DNA of 64,000 nt, taken from positions 2,418,001 to 2,482,000 of the forward strand of contig OZ059838.1 in assembly GCA_964057195.1 (NCBI GenBank). Reading direction: 5' to 3'. This DNA is from Orthosia cruda (taxonomy: Eukaryota > Arthropoda > Insecta > Lepidoptera > Noctuidae). Shown in pieces: positions 30,994 through 42,144 of the stretch (position 1 is the first letter of the stretch; each line of letters begins with the position of its first letter). The notes beneath the pieces were generated by a model. It worked only from the letters and a program-made list of their open reading frames with translations. It did no database searches and had not been told where the DNA came from. The position numbers and the translations under genes were made by a program.

Positions 30994-32018
30994 CATTATT
31001 TGTAAAATATGGTTTTTTCGTATGACTACCTGCGAGTACTTTTGCTTTAAAAAAAAAATAACAACCCGAAATTGTTTTTTCTCCTCCAAAACGACTTGGA
31101 TATTTAAAAATATTTTTACACTGAGAAATTGATGGTTAGAATTTCTTCTTATCTACATACAATTTGCAAAATTGGACCAATAATGATATTCTAGCACCGA
31201 GCGGGCGCACGGCCAGTAACGCGTTAACATTGGGGAATATATTTAATTATACTTCTTAAATATTTTGGGCCCAGTAGGTTATAGGCCCACGTTAATTTTG
31301 GAATCAGTGCAGGCACTCATATGGATGGAATTAATTATCATTATTATACCTTTACAGGTTTAAAGTAAACAGGTACTGATAAGTTTACGAAGCTTCTTAA
31401 GAGAATAACTTACGAAGTTATAATTTCAAAGTATGCAAGTTCGAGTAGACTAGAGTGTTTGTGCAAGACTTTGTTACTACTCGTGTGAATACTGCTCGTA
31501 TGAAGACTTCGTTGCTATGAATACGACGCCTTACCGAATTATCTGTGCAATTTTGCACATTCTACTCATTACAACTGGTTCAGTGGTTGGCGACATTTGT
31601 CTGTATAGATGAGTTGTATGATGATGGTTTGTATTTAGTTAGTTGGTGCCTGGTGGGGCTCATTGGGTATCAAAAAAAATGTCCATATCGTTGTCAATTA
31701 GAAAATTGACCAAAACGCTGGCAGCATTGCCTTGTTGAATAGTAATTCTGATAATCTGACCGAAGACAAACCAATTTCACTGGACACGTGACGAGCAGTT
31801 GTAAATAAAAAAAAATCAGAAGACGTTAGTTGGTTAGTTAAACAATAATGTTTATACCATTCCCCCTCTAAAAAGCTTATTTTATTCACTGAAAACAGTG
31901 AATAAAAAGCACTTTTAATCACTGTTTTGGTGTTTGAATTTAGAACACACCAATATAATATTCAAACTCCATCTCAATGCTGTACAACCTCCTTACGCAT
32001 AAAATATTCGATACAAAC
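30994..32018. other. No gene recognised
   Basis: AT-rich. A minus-strand open frame at 31698-31922 (SSEIGLSSVRLSELLFNKAM) may be coding debris but I cannot place it. Confidence 0.4.
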
Positions 32019-32792
32019 TTAGATAGAGATAGAGTTAGAGATAGAGATAGAGATAGAGATAGAGATAGATAAAGAGATAGATATAGAGATAGAGTTAGAC
32101 TTCGAGATAGAGATAGAGATGGAGTTAGAGATAGAGTTAGGGATAGACTTAGAGGTAGAGAGAGAGGTAGAGATACAGTTAGAGATAGACATAGAGACAG
32201 AGATAGAGAAAGAGATAGAGATAGAGAACGAGATAGATATAGAGATAGAGATAGAGTTAGATATAGAGTTAGAGATGGAGTTAGAGATAGAGGTAGAGGT
32301 AGAGATAGAGATAGAGATAGAGATAGAGATAGAGTTAGAGATAGAGTTAGAGATAGAGAAAGATATATAGATAGAGTTAGAGATAGAGAAAGATATAGAG
32401 ATAGAGATAGAGATGGAGTTAGAGATAGAGGTAGAGATAGAGGTAAAGATAGTGTTAGAGATAGAGATAGAGAACGATATAGAGTTAGAGATGGAGTTAG
32501 AGATAGAGATAGAGATAGAGATAGAGATAGAGATAGAGATAGAGATAGAGATAGAGATAGAGAAAGATATATAGATAGAGTTAGAGATAGAGAAAGATAT
32601 AGAGATAGAGATAGAGATGGAGTTAGAGATAGAGGTAAAGATAGTGTTAGAGATAGAGATAGAGTTAGAGATAGAGTTAGAGATAGAGTTAGATATAGAG
32701 ATAGAGATAGAGGTAGAGATAGAGGTAAAGATAGAGTAAGAGATAATTAGAGATAGAGATAGAGTTACAGATAGAATTAGAGATAGAGATTG
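32019..32792. repeat. Hexanucleotide satellite, (AGAGAT/AGAGTT)n, about 770 bp
   Basis: Built from GATAGA-type hexamers with variants GTTAGA, GGTAGA, GAAAGA and GGAGTT. There is higher-order structure: the block starting AGAAAGATATATAGATAGAG at 32357 recurs at 32561, an offset of 204 bp (34 hexamers), followed by the same series of variants. The long open frames on both strands are products of the repeat, not genes. Confidence 0.95.
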
Positions 32793-32864
32793 AAACATAA
32801 TAAACCTATTTATTTATTATTATTCCTTGTGCCGTTTCAATCTTTCTTTTTCTCGTAGTCATGG

Positions 32865-33105
32865 TATAAAATATAGTATGCAACTCTTGAATAAAACGGC
32901 TTTATATCGAGGGCCATGAATCACTCGCGTCGCTCATGATTCTAACACTTGAATCACTCGCTATGCTCGTGATTCAATCATCATGAATCACTCCCTACGG
33001 TCGTGATTCAGTCGTTAGAATCCTTCACTTACTTGTGATTCATCTACGGCCCTCGCATTAAATCCGTTTTTTATTCACTAGTTGCATAATATACTATTAT
33101 TTTCA
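32865..33105. mobile_element. MITE with ~50-bp inverted ends and internal hairpin-forming repeats
   Basis: The left end ATATAGTATGCAACTCTTGA ATAAAACGGCTTTATATCGA GGGCC and the right end GGCCCTCGCATTAAATCCG... TTATTCACTAGTTGCATAAT ATACTATTAT are imperfect reverse complements. The core has four successive units of about 30-36 bp of the form GAATCACTCGC..GCTCGTGA TTC, each a small inverted repeat. Confidence 0.75.
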
Positions 33106-33145
33106 ATGAATCAAGATAGTGATATTCTGATAATTTATACATAAC

Positions 33146-33418
33146 TAGCTGTTGCCCACGAATTCATCTGCGTATTTCGAATAGCCAATTTATTATTTTC
33201 GCGCAATAATATTGTAGGGCCGTCTTACTTGAGAAATTATTAGTTCACCCCATAAGGCTGATTGCCGGGATAAAAACAATCCTCTGTCCTTCCCAGGGTC
33301 TCAAATTATCTCCATACCAAATTAAATCTAAATTAGTGTAGCGGTTTTAGCGTGAAGAGGTAACAGACAGACAGACTGACAGACAGAGTTAGTTACACAT
33401 TTTTAATATTAGTATGGA
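33146..33418 (+). repeat. Family E-like repeat, copy
   Basis: ACTAGCTGTTGCCCACGAAT, GGGATAAAAACAATCCTCTG, AGTGTAGCGGTTTTAGCGTG, ACAGACAGACAGACTGACAG and TTTTTAATATTAGTATGGAT. It has the family's usual closing motif. Confidence 0.6.
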
Positions 33419-33494
33419 TTCTTGGAGATTATTCGCCCAAAGTTGGATGACTACGGTTCCGGAGTGCTAAAATAGTGTGCAGAACTGTACCTTT

Positions 33495-33574
33495 TCTGTC
33501 TTTATGCGAATCTGTCCTTATGAGAATCTGTCCTTCCGATAATCTGTCTTTATGAGAATCTGTCCTTATGCGAA
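33495..33574. repeat. 16-bp minisatellite, five units
   Basis: TCTGTCCTTATGAGAA-type units start at 33495, 33511, 33527, 33543 and 33559, differing at one to four positions. Region 33575-33857 shows nothing recognisable. Confidence 0.9.
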
Positions 33575-33862
33575 CAAAGGCTATATGCTACTTATGGATG
33601 ATGAAAGAATATAAAATCTTAGCTCTCAATCTGGCAATGGATGACGTCAGTAACATCATTATTCATCTTATTATATCCGAACTTGATTAAGTCTTGTCCT
33701 GAGCTTTGGCCATCGGCTAGATCGTAGGGTGCTAAATCAAGACAATGGAGGAGTTATCTTAGTAACTTGCTTCAGTATCCCTAGCATAAATAAATGGACC
33801 TGCATAAATTCATATACCTACAAGAGCGTACACTAGCCAGCTAAGCCAGCCTTCGTCAATCT

Positions 33863-34022
33863 TGTTGGAAAAACTAGTAAATAATAATATTTGATATTTA
33901 TGTTGTGAAGATTTTTAATGAAGTAAAGTGACAAAACAGCTGAGTGACAAAACAGCTGATCGTTCTTAGTACGAAATATTTTCAAAAATGACATTGATAT
34001 AATAAAAACTAAAACTACAACA
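33863..34022 (-). repeat. copia 3' LTR
   Basis: Identical to the 5' LTR except for one substitution (G versus A in the TATGTTRTGAAG phrase) and a 16-bp tandem duplication AGTGACAAAACAGCTG (33927-33942 repeated at 33943-33958), which accounts exactly for the 160 versus 144 bp length. Confidence 0.95.
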
Positions 34023-34093
34023 CCCACCCCTCAATGGAGATAAAGGAAAATACACCAATACATACATAGAACAATAAAAGAAAAACATAAAAA

Positions 34094-34783
34094 CTAAGTA
34101 TTGGTTAAACCCATTCCTGTGACACATCTTAGGTGAGCTGTGCGCCTTAAGGGCTTAGTTAACACATCAGCTGTCATCTTATCTGTCTGCAAATATTTAA
34201 CATTGATAACACCATCGCAAATTTTTTCCCTTATAAAATGATATTTGGTATCAATGTGCTTGGTCCTGTTGTGGTGGATTGGATTAAGCGCAATTTTCTG
34301 TGCACTTTGGCTATCATTAAAAAGTACAGCCTTATCAGCGTTACCAGTAATTTCAAACACTGACCTCCTAAGAAAAATAGCTTCCTTTGCAGCGCTAGTT
34401 AACGCCATGTATTCGGCTTCAGTTGAAGATAACGCTACGGTTTGCTGTTTCTTACATTCCCAACTAATGGGTCCGCCTGCTAGCGTAAAGTAGAAACCGG
34501 TGTATGACCGCCTGTCATACATGCAATTAGCCCAATCTGCATCCGAGTAGCCACACAAATAGGCACCCGTTTTCCTGTAAGTAATACAGTAATCAATAGT
34601 ACCTTTCAGATACTGCAAAATCCTTTTTGCGGCCGACCAATGTTTCTTTTCAAAACAATTATTAAACTGGCTTAAATAGCTCGTAGCATAAGCTATGTCT
34701 GGCCTAGTATTTACCGCTAGGAACATCAAACAACCAATTAAGCTTTGGAAAGGATAAGACTCATCAGATTCTGTACCTTTTTC
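34094..34783 (-). pseudogene. copia RNase H domain, C-terminal part of Pol (separated by insertion)
   Basis: Minus-strand frame continuing the Pol protein: YPFQSLIGCLMFLAVNTRPD, LSQFNNCFEKKHWSAAKRIL, GYSDADWANCMYDRRSYTGF (Asp of RNase H), LSSTEAEYMALTSAAKEAIF (Glu), LFNDSQSAQKIALNPIHHNR (Asp), HIDTKYHFIREKICDGVINV, and VLTKPLRRTAHL at the end. The frame is uninterrupted. It joins the upstream Pol frame exactly across the insertion: ...NNKYEK then GTESDESYPF. RNase H degrades the RNA strand during cDNA synthesis. Confidence 0.93.
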
Positions 34784-34798
34784 CATTGAGGTAATAAT
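34784..34798 (+). repeat. Left terminal inverted repeat of the 9.7-kb insertion
   Basis: CATTGAGGTAATAAT matches the reverse complement of 44472-44486 at all 15 positions; the next bases diverge. The following bases to 34817 recur inverted at 36668-36695. Confidence 0.9.
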
Positions 34799-35112
34799 GT
34801 ACTACGCACTAGAGAAGTCACCACACATCACTGCTGTATTCCGTTCATGTGGGGTCGGCCGGCCGCACTTCACTCAGTTGCTTGCTAGATCTTGAGCGCC
34901 TATGTCATTGTTTGTGTGTTTTAAGATATTGCACTTATAATTCAACTAATACAGCGAAATGCAAAGGAATAACTTTTCGTCAATGAGTAACTAGATAATC
35001 ATTTTTATATTGAAATATTTGGTGGGCGCCATGATGCCTCATTTCTCATATATACTAAAAATTAAGATGTGACAATTTGTGTAACAAGTGTAGGTAGAAT
35101 AGTAGTAGGTAG

Positions 35113-35145
35113 TAAAAACCAAAGTCAGCTAGACTTTGGTTTTTA
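35113..35145. repeat. Perfect 14-bp hairpin
   Basis: TAAAAACCAAAGTC (35113-35126), loop AGCTA, then GACTTTGGTTTTTA (35132-35145). A perfect stem ending in a T-run within the insertion. No function is assigned. Confidence 0.8.
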
Positions 35146-35379
35146 TAGCGGAAATTAACAATTTTAAGTATATTCAGAAAGGAACTGACTGTGGTTATTC
35201 AAATAAATAGTTTAACAAATTGATAGGTATGATAGGTGGGTAGGTGTCTAGGGTAGGGTAGGGTAATGTAGGTATCCAGTTGACGGGATCGAAGTCACGG
35301 GGGACAGCTAATACCTAAATAATGGGACGACGTAAATTACTTTAAAGTCAGCGTTTAGCTTTGATATTCTTATGCAAAG

Positions 35380-35956
35380 CAAACATGACGGTTAGTATTG
35401 AGACCTTACAGGTACTTGCTGGCATACTTCCGGTCAACCTTGATGTGCAACGATGTACTGCAATAGCACTAGAAACCATGGACGCGGAGTGACCGTGACA
35501 AAATCTCTAGATTATTTGAACCACATATTGACGTCTGGGAGGAACTTTTATCCAAATGGCAATGTAGGTGGGATAATAATTCCACCAAGGGCCCTCCACC
35601 AATTCTTTCCATCTGTTCGCGTGCGACTGGCCAGGACGTGACTGGAGGTGGATCACTGTGTTGCCCAATATCTCACAGGGCAAGGTAACTTTAAAAGTAA
35701 ATTATTTTTCTTCAAGCTCGTTGCCTCGCCTTTATGTCAGTATTCTACATCTGACTGCGAATATGTACAATCTGCCCATCATATCTTATGGGAGTGTATT
35801 CTTTGGCAGAATGAAAGCAATACTATGTTGAATAATGTACAGGCTGCATCAGAAGATGTTTACTATACGGATCTAGTGGTAATTAGAACAAATGTCCGTG
35901 AGTTTAAGCGTTTTTGCCATAGGTACCTGTTTATTATTGAAATCAAATATATCCAT
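35380..35956 (+). mobile_element. R1/I-like LINE C-terminal fragment, decayed
   Basis: The plus strand gives IETLQVLAGILPVNLDVQR, then broken frames, then VDHCVAQYLTGQGNFKSKLF, FKLVASPLCQYSTSDCEYV and SAHHILWECILWQNE. The last part has the Cys/His spacing of the zinc-knuckle tail of R1- or I-type LINEs. Several stops lie between the two halves. It is cargo within the P-like insertion. Region 34820-35380 shows only the hairpin at 35113. Confidence 0.65.
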
Positions 35957-36268
35957 TAATATAAATGCTAATTTTTATCCGTGGTGCCAGGCAACTAGGC
36001 TTATCCCAGTTGTAAATGATCCTTTGTGCCTATTGACCTTGTTTATTCTGTATCCTACTTGATATGGAGGGAACTGGAAATTTTTATTTTTCCTACTTCT
36101 CCACTATTCTTTTCTGATTAATTTCGTTGCGGGCTCCAAGACAGTTAAATTCATTCTCCGGGACTTCGTCGAGCTTCATTGCCTCGGTGTTTTCCTGGTG
36201 GTCGCCACTGTTGATTCTGGCTTTTAGGAGTTGCAGTGATTTGGGAATAGTGCTGTGGGAATGTCCCA

Positions 36269-36310
36269 AAAATAGTACATAAATATAATATTAAATTAAT
36301 GTACTATTTT
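36269..36310. repeat. 12-bp inverted repeat in AT-rich DNA
   Basis: AAAATAGTACAT (36269-36280) and ATGTACTATTTT (36299-36310) pair around an AT-only loop. In such AT-rich sequence this may be chance. Confidence 0.45.
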
Positions 36311-36667
36311 ATTAATATAATATTAATAAAATATTACTTTACTAAGGTTATTTCTACATTTTTTTTTTTATTTGTTTTTCTAATGAAGCTTGTTAGGTAT
36401 AAAGCTATGCAGGTACCGCGTCTGTAGTCAGTCAGCAGTTTAGTCTATATGAGTGACAAGTTGTTGAAGAATGTTGAACGAAACGCGTAAGCACCATGAA
36501 AATCACGGCGCTTCCGTCTTTTTGATCGCGAGAAAACTATACCTTAGAAGCGCTCTAGCGCTGCGTGTTTATACTGTTTTGTTAGACGACTAATTATTGT
36601 TTCAGCGCTGCAGCGAAGTTTAGTTTAAACTCTTGTCAAAATGGAGCACGTCCTTTCCTTAGGATAG

Positions 36668-36706
36668 CTTCTCTAGTACGTAGTACATTATTACCATGGT
36701 ATAATA
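36668..36706 (-). repeat. Internal inverted copy of the P-like left terminus
   Basis: Bases 36668-36695 are the reverse complement of 34790-34817 with one mismatch (27 of 28). The outermost CATTGA is missing and instead CATGGTATAATAA follows, which matches 13 bp just inside the right terminus (reverse complement of about 44459-44471). The site therefore looks like two element ends fused with their tips lost. Confidence 0.65.
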
Positions 36707-37439
36707 ATATACTTCGCCAGGGTACCTACCCCCACCTTTTACAAAACAATACCAATTTGAGTACGCTTTGTTTCTAGCTCTTATTGAGACTTTTCATTAT
36801 CGTACCCTCACCTTAGTTAAACGATATCAAATTGATGCCGATTAGTGTTGGGAATGAACGAATGATTTGAAATATTTATCTATTTCCCGATATAGAATTG
36901 CTAGCGAAGTAAAAAAAGGTTTTTAGAATGTCGTTTTTGCTATCACTAAAATTTAAAATAAAAATTATCATGAGATGTTTATTTCATATAAAAACCAAAT
37001 AGAATTATATACCATACTAAACATTCATGTCAAACATTTACACTATTATTTTCTTAAGTGTATTTTACAACAATATAATAAATTTAAAGAAAAAATAAGT
37101 ATTATTGAAATCAAAACCAATAGCTGACACTGTAAAGCATCTCAAAAGACTGAGTATGATATAATTTATTACCTGTGGCTTGACTTTCCATATTATTATG
37201 ATAACAAATTAAAGAGTGCAACAAATCTTATCATTTTACTTTGTAAGCTTGTATTTTTAAATTGGTCGGATTATTTATAACCTCCATTTTTTGTCGTATG
37301 AGCTCTGTTTACAAGCGTACCTTATTATTTTCGTTGTTTTAAAGTTATTTACAATAAAGTTGTTGTGTGTTGTGTGACAAAAGGATTGCCATATATTCTA
37401 TGAACAAAGAGACGCTTACATATATCTACAAACATGTCC

Positions 37440-37720
37440 AATAGTTGTGACCTAAAGATTGTTATCCAAAATTGCCGCTATCACAATGTTATCACGAATT
37501 TCTGTCTTCAAAACTCTCCGTGGTGACAAGGGGATGTATTATACCCTAGACGAATTGGACGATATGGAGCCAAGTCCATGTTTTTTATAAATAATGATTT
37601 GCCTACAATTTTATTTGGATGCTGTAAATGAAAATGATTTGTTGTCCAACTACAACAGAGCGGCACGTACAAATAATGAAGAAGCTGTAAATAAGTTAAT
37701 CGCAACCGGAAAACCTTGAC
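37440..37720. other. Unidentified protein-like segment in the P-like insertion
   Basis: The plus strand holds two overlapping reading segments in different frames: VFKTLRGDKGMYYTLDELDD MEPSPCF, and then YLDAVNENDLLSNYNRAART NNEEAVNKLIATGKP before a stop. Their amino-acid composition looks like real protein, but no single frame spans them. The minus strand also has a 65-codon frame (37508-37705). I do not recognise either. It could be a captured host fragment, decayed transposase or chance. Regions 35957-37440 and 37720-38512 otherwise show nothing recognisable. Confidence 0.3.
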
Positions 37721-38512
37721 AGAGATGATAAAGTCCTCTGGCGTGAAAAATAATTAAATAACATTGTGCTCCTTTCCGCTAACTTGGCTTAAAGAAGGTA
37801 ATCTATAATCTTATTCTTAAAAGATTGGTTATTTTGTAGAAAATAAAACAATATACTTACTAACTCATTAATTAAGTGCACCTGTTTTTGGTTAATACCT
37901 AACACAATATTCAAATTTTGTTATAGGATACACTCGTATCAAAGTATGGCAGGACCAAACCATAATGATGTTCTGTTAAAGACCCCGTCATAAAGACATA
38001 TCCGCAGGATTAATAAATCTGCTATTACCTCCTTTTATTACATCAATGGCTATTACTGTGTATTGGTATGTTTTAGTTAATATTATTATGCTATTCTAAA
38101 TGCAAAAACTTACTTTAACCCCTTGAGTGCTAATTAGCAGACACAATAATAGACAAACAAGTGCCTTTTGGAAACTTTGGTTCCCAAGACAATCACCATA
38201 ATATTTGATGTAATAGTTTACATCTTGTACCATTTAGCCTGGCCAGAGGCACAGATAATATAATACTGGTCTTGGGTTTCTTCTTCTGGGTGCCAACTGA
38301 AAACCAGTGCTGGGTGTCTGACGACCAGCAAATGCTGAGTTGGTAACCCTTTCGTTATGGCCAAGTTTATTGCAATTTGTCTCGGTATTTCATTACTGTC
38401 ATTTACACTGTTGCTGGTGGGTTGTGACTGTCAAATAAACGTATCTTGTTTTTCAGCTATCACCTGCCTACTCTATAAAACTCAGGACTCATATTTCATT
38501 ATTTGTCTACAG

Positions 38513-38706
38513 GATCAGATACTGGCTTTTTGAATGGAGGTGAGATGAAAGGAAGAAGCCATCATCTTCACCATTTACCATTGATTATCACTCAGAAATG
38601 GATACCTACAAATATGAAAAATTGTTCATCAGTTCACCACAATTTTGCCAAACAAGAGCCCAACTCTGTTGTGGTTATATACAATGAAAAACCTTACCAT
38701 TACTAA
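38513..38706 (+). other. Possible terminal exon, unidentified, in the P-like insertion
   Basis: Preceded by a good acceptor (TTATTTGTCTACAG ending at 38512). The frame SDTGFLNGGEMKGRSHHLHH LPLIITQKWIPTNMKNCSSV HHNFAKQEPNSVVVIYNEKP runs to a TAA at 38704-38706. No family is recognised and no partner exon is certain. Region 38707-39337 shows no further feature. Confidence 0.3.
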
Positions 38707-39337
38707 AAGTAAGAAAAAGTACCATTGTCCACTGCCAAAAAAATATTATGTAATAGGCCTGGTTTCTAGAGAACAGTCATGACAAATCATGTATATGTCA
38801 TCAAAAACCAGAAATATTCTGAAATAATCAGTAAATTATTTAAGCACCTAATAGTAAGAAATGAAGAAAGTGAGATGATGAATTTATATGTTTTTTTTGT
38901 GGCAAATAAACACTTTTTCTTTCTTTCTAAGTTACAGTTTTATCCTAATTTGCTAAAGAACTTAATAAAACCAGCGCTTTCTATTTTGGCCAGAACCGCC
39001 TTGAAATAAAACAGGTTAGCATGGGGTTAGACTACTACAAATGTTCTATGTTCCTTGGAGTGTAAGAAAACAATGATATGTGTCCAGCATGGAGCTCGTT
39101 GAAATATGTTAATTTAACTATGACTTATTCCCTTTATCAGTAATGCATTTTCTGTTCAAAGTAGACCTACCTAATAAATAATTGTGTTTAAAAACAGTGT
39201 TATGTTTTATTTTATTGAAGTATTTGTAGTGTTTGATGTAATAAGACAGCATTAGTTGGTTTCGTCATGTTGACCAGATTTATTTATCAAAGGTAGTGGA
39301 GAGATAACATTAAGTAAAATGTGTACACATATATATA

Positions 39338-39866
39338 TTGTTGCGGTGGCGGTAAGGTGCCTGGATGTTGTAAGTACCTATCCACGGTCGCCCCCGCTGG
39401 GACAGTATCCCACTTATGTTTGTCGTGCGTTCCCTACTTACTCAGCTAGTGGCACACGTCACCACGCATCCCTGAATGCGTATGTAGGGTAGTACGAGAG
39501 GACAACCCAAGGATCCACGTTTTTGACTGAAGAAAGAACCAGAAATAAAAGGCGGATTTTCTTGAGAATTGGTTCCGCGGATTTCGGCTTTTCTCCTTCC
39601 GGCTGAGCTGCGACCAGTTTATAATAGTAATCTCTGGCTGCGACTGAATTCATCTGTCCAGTGGCCCGTCTCCCTTCTTATATATGGCCCGCTCAGACCA
39701 ACAAAAAAAGAATGGCCCGTCATTCCCAAATTGACGCCCGCGTGTTTATGGACCATCCTTGCGTTCATTTTGACTTAGCCGAAATCTTTGGAGCCGTGTA
39801 TTTTATACAATTTTCTACATAATCCTTACAAATTTGGTCTTAAATGATAGGCTTTAACCACGTACA
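39338..39866 (-). mobile_element. Putative solo LTR (Ty3/gypsy-like)
   Basis: On the minus strand the block starts TGTACGTGGTTAAAG and ends CTTACCGCCACCGCAACA(A). It contains a TATA motif (CCATATATAAGAAGGG at about 39690-39675) followed by GCAGCCAGAGATTACTATTA, the usual U3-R layout. TATA occurs at 39334-39337 and 39867-39870, compatible with a 4-bp target duplication if the end is at 39338. No internal gag or pol is adjacent. Confidence 0.5.
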
Positions 39867-40559
39867 TATAATTACAATAATAAAATTTACACATTTTACC
39901 ATAATTAAAAGTTTTTAGAACAAAAACGAAAAATTCTGGTTTGTTTACATTTTGATTATAATGATATGCGATTATCTTGGAAACGTGTGGACCGATTTAC
40001 ATGACTCAAACGGATAAAATGGTTTTAGACCCAGACCTTTCATTTGACACAAACCTCAACAAAAAATCTCCACAAACAAAAAATCATGTTTTCAAGTTCT
40101 GCGCGTAATTATTAACATGTAGGTATCTCATGACAATTATTTAAAAACTATCTTTATCATCTTTTAACATTCGAATTAGGATTATATAAGTTTGTACATG
40201 CTAATTAGATAAAAAACAAAATAATTACAACTCTAATTAATATCTAACAAGAAGTAATTACACTTAGGTACTATACTTCGACATTTACTTACAATCTGTT
40301 TAGTTATCTTAGGTACTTACTAGTCAATTTTATTAGATGTACTTAACTATCACTTTATGTACTAAGGTGCTTTCATGAGTAGGTAGGTATTACATAAACT
40401 TCGTTGTTTTATCAGCGTGCAGATGGGGTTTTTTAAAATAGGCATACCTACGTATTACGTATAAATTAACTAAGTATAGTAAATACCTCTAAATATAGGT
40501 AGTTATATGATGAATAAAAGGCGACTAAGAAAAGATATTTACAAGGCAGATGTGAGTGA

Positions 40560-40805
40560 AAACGCCACCCGGTAGGGGACGTCCTAGGTCATACACGGAT
40601 CTAATTAGTAATGTTCTCCAGAAAGGTCAGGTGGGCTGTCAGAGGCTGAGGGCCTCATTACCGGTATCCTCGTATGACTAGATGTATGGATGTAAATGAA
40701 GCAAAAGTAGTAGGTATGTTAGGACCGTAGCAGGTGGCGTTGTAGTTTCTGCTTGCCCACATGGGAAAGAGGCGTGAGTTTGTTTGAATATTTTCAGGGT
40801 AAGTA
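40560..40805 (+). mobile_element. SINE-like family S copy
   Basis: AATGTTCTCCAGAAAGGTCA, GATGTATGGATGTAAATGAA, AGGACCGTAGCAGGTGGCGT, AGTTTCTGCTTGCCCACATG and AAAGAGGCGTGAGTTTGTTT share order and wording with 4512-4642 (minus) and 61680-61862. Region 39871-40560 shows nothing recognisable. Confidence 0.6.
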
Positions 40806-41089
40806 GAATGGATGAGTTTGACGATAATAATAAATAATGTACAACACGTGGGGTATAAAAGTATATTGATTCTCCAGCTGCAAAAACATTTATTACCTGA
40901 TTACATCACAGTAGGTGCACAAACCAACACACAATATTGTTAACGCAGTCGGGTAAGATGCAGATGGTTATCAGTTATCTACCACCATTGAGATTATGTC
41001 CATGGTTATCACACACAACAATATTAGGCAGTCATCACAAGCACATTAAGGATTAATACAGCAAAGCTGCCATAAGCAATAACGTGAGA

Positions 41090-41235
41090 CACTAGCACAA
41101 GCATCACAAAACACCAAATGCATTCTTCGTTCGTCGTACGTAGGTTTTACAGGTTTCATATATTTTAGCTCCCTCAGCTTCACGATGCGTTTGTTGGCCT
41201 CTATCAGCTTTCTTTTATTTCTTATTTATCCTCGA
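41090..41235 (-). other. Possible small exon encoding a coiled-coil segment
   Basis: The minus strand reads RNKRKLIEANKRIVKLRELK YMKPVKPTYDERRMHLVFC in an open stretch preceded by an AG. A coiled coil after the THAP domain would fit a P-type transposase, but the match is to a general feature only. The surrounding 40806-42140 has no other recognised content. Confidence 0.2.
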
Positions 41236-42144
41236 ACTCGAACAGTTTTATACACTTAGAGCCTTTAATTATATCATGTGCTGCTGTTTTGGTTATCTAT
41301 CCCAAGCATTGTGCTTATTGTCGGTAGACACAAGCTGACGGCGCGGCGGTAGTAGGTTGCGATGGCTCACGTAGCGTCTGCACTGCCCTCCATGATTTCA
41401 TGGGTTTACTCGCCATTCATAATGTATTCGCCACCTAGAATCAAACAAGAAATTTAGTCCACATATGTTAAAATCGCATGAGATACACAAATCAATCGAC
41501 AAGTTTACCTACGTAGATAGGTAATAACATAACATGATGCCTGTAGCTCTGTAGGGATTGGCAGAGGTTATGTATCCAATAAATGCGTTAATAAATACGT
41601 TTTACTTACCGTATGATCACGGAAGTGATAATTTTTGTATATATTTTGAAAAATGTTGATAAATCGAGCCCGCCAAAGCAACTTTTTTTAACTGTCAAAC
41701 AAAACCAAAAATTGTAGTAAAAACGATATCGCTGGTTGTCAAAAAGCAGGCTGTGGTTTGAATTTTGAATGAACTATAAGAAAATCGGTATCCAAATATT
41801 ATCAAAACCTAAACAAAAGCAAACTTCGTAGCGTTATCAAATTGAGCTTTCTTAAACGACGTCATGGTACGAAAACGTGAAACAAGGTCAAATTGATACC
41901 GCTCTAAGAGCTTGTGGTAACCCCCCTGGTAGTCTCTTCCCGTGACAGCTGGGTCACGTGATTGGCCTAAGACTACGTCATCAATTGCGTTGCGGTTCTC
42001 AAACTTTTTTTGTGGGGAAAAAGATAAAATAATACAATAGGTACTGAATTTTTATCATTTTTTATAAATCGACATATTTGATACAGTTTTTTTTACTTTG
42101 TTTCTTTTTTAATTGATTGCTTGGTTTTATTTATTTTCCTTACG

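Noticed and set aside
32019..32798. Long open frames on both strands (EIEIELE-type and SISNSISIS-type proteins)
   Set aside because: They are direct consequences of the hexanucleotide repeat having no stop in those frames; not genes.
33485..33580. CRISPR-like array of 16-bp repeats
   Set aside because: Units are directly adjacent with no unique spacers, in a eukaryotic context; a minisatellite.
35113..35145. Rho-independent terminator (stem followed by T-run)
   Set aside because: The genome is eukaryotic and no gene ends here; recorded as a hairpin.
36840..41940. Possible large nested element with CCAGGG.../...CCCCTGG ends around 36715 and 41920
   Set aside because: The similarity between the two sites is short and interrupted; not distinguishable from chance.
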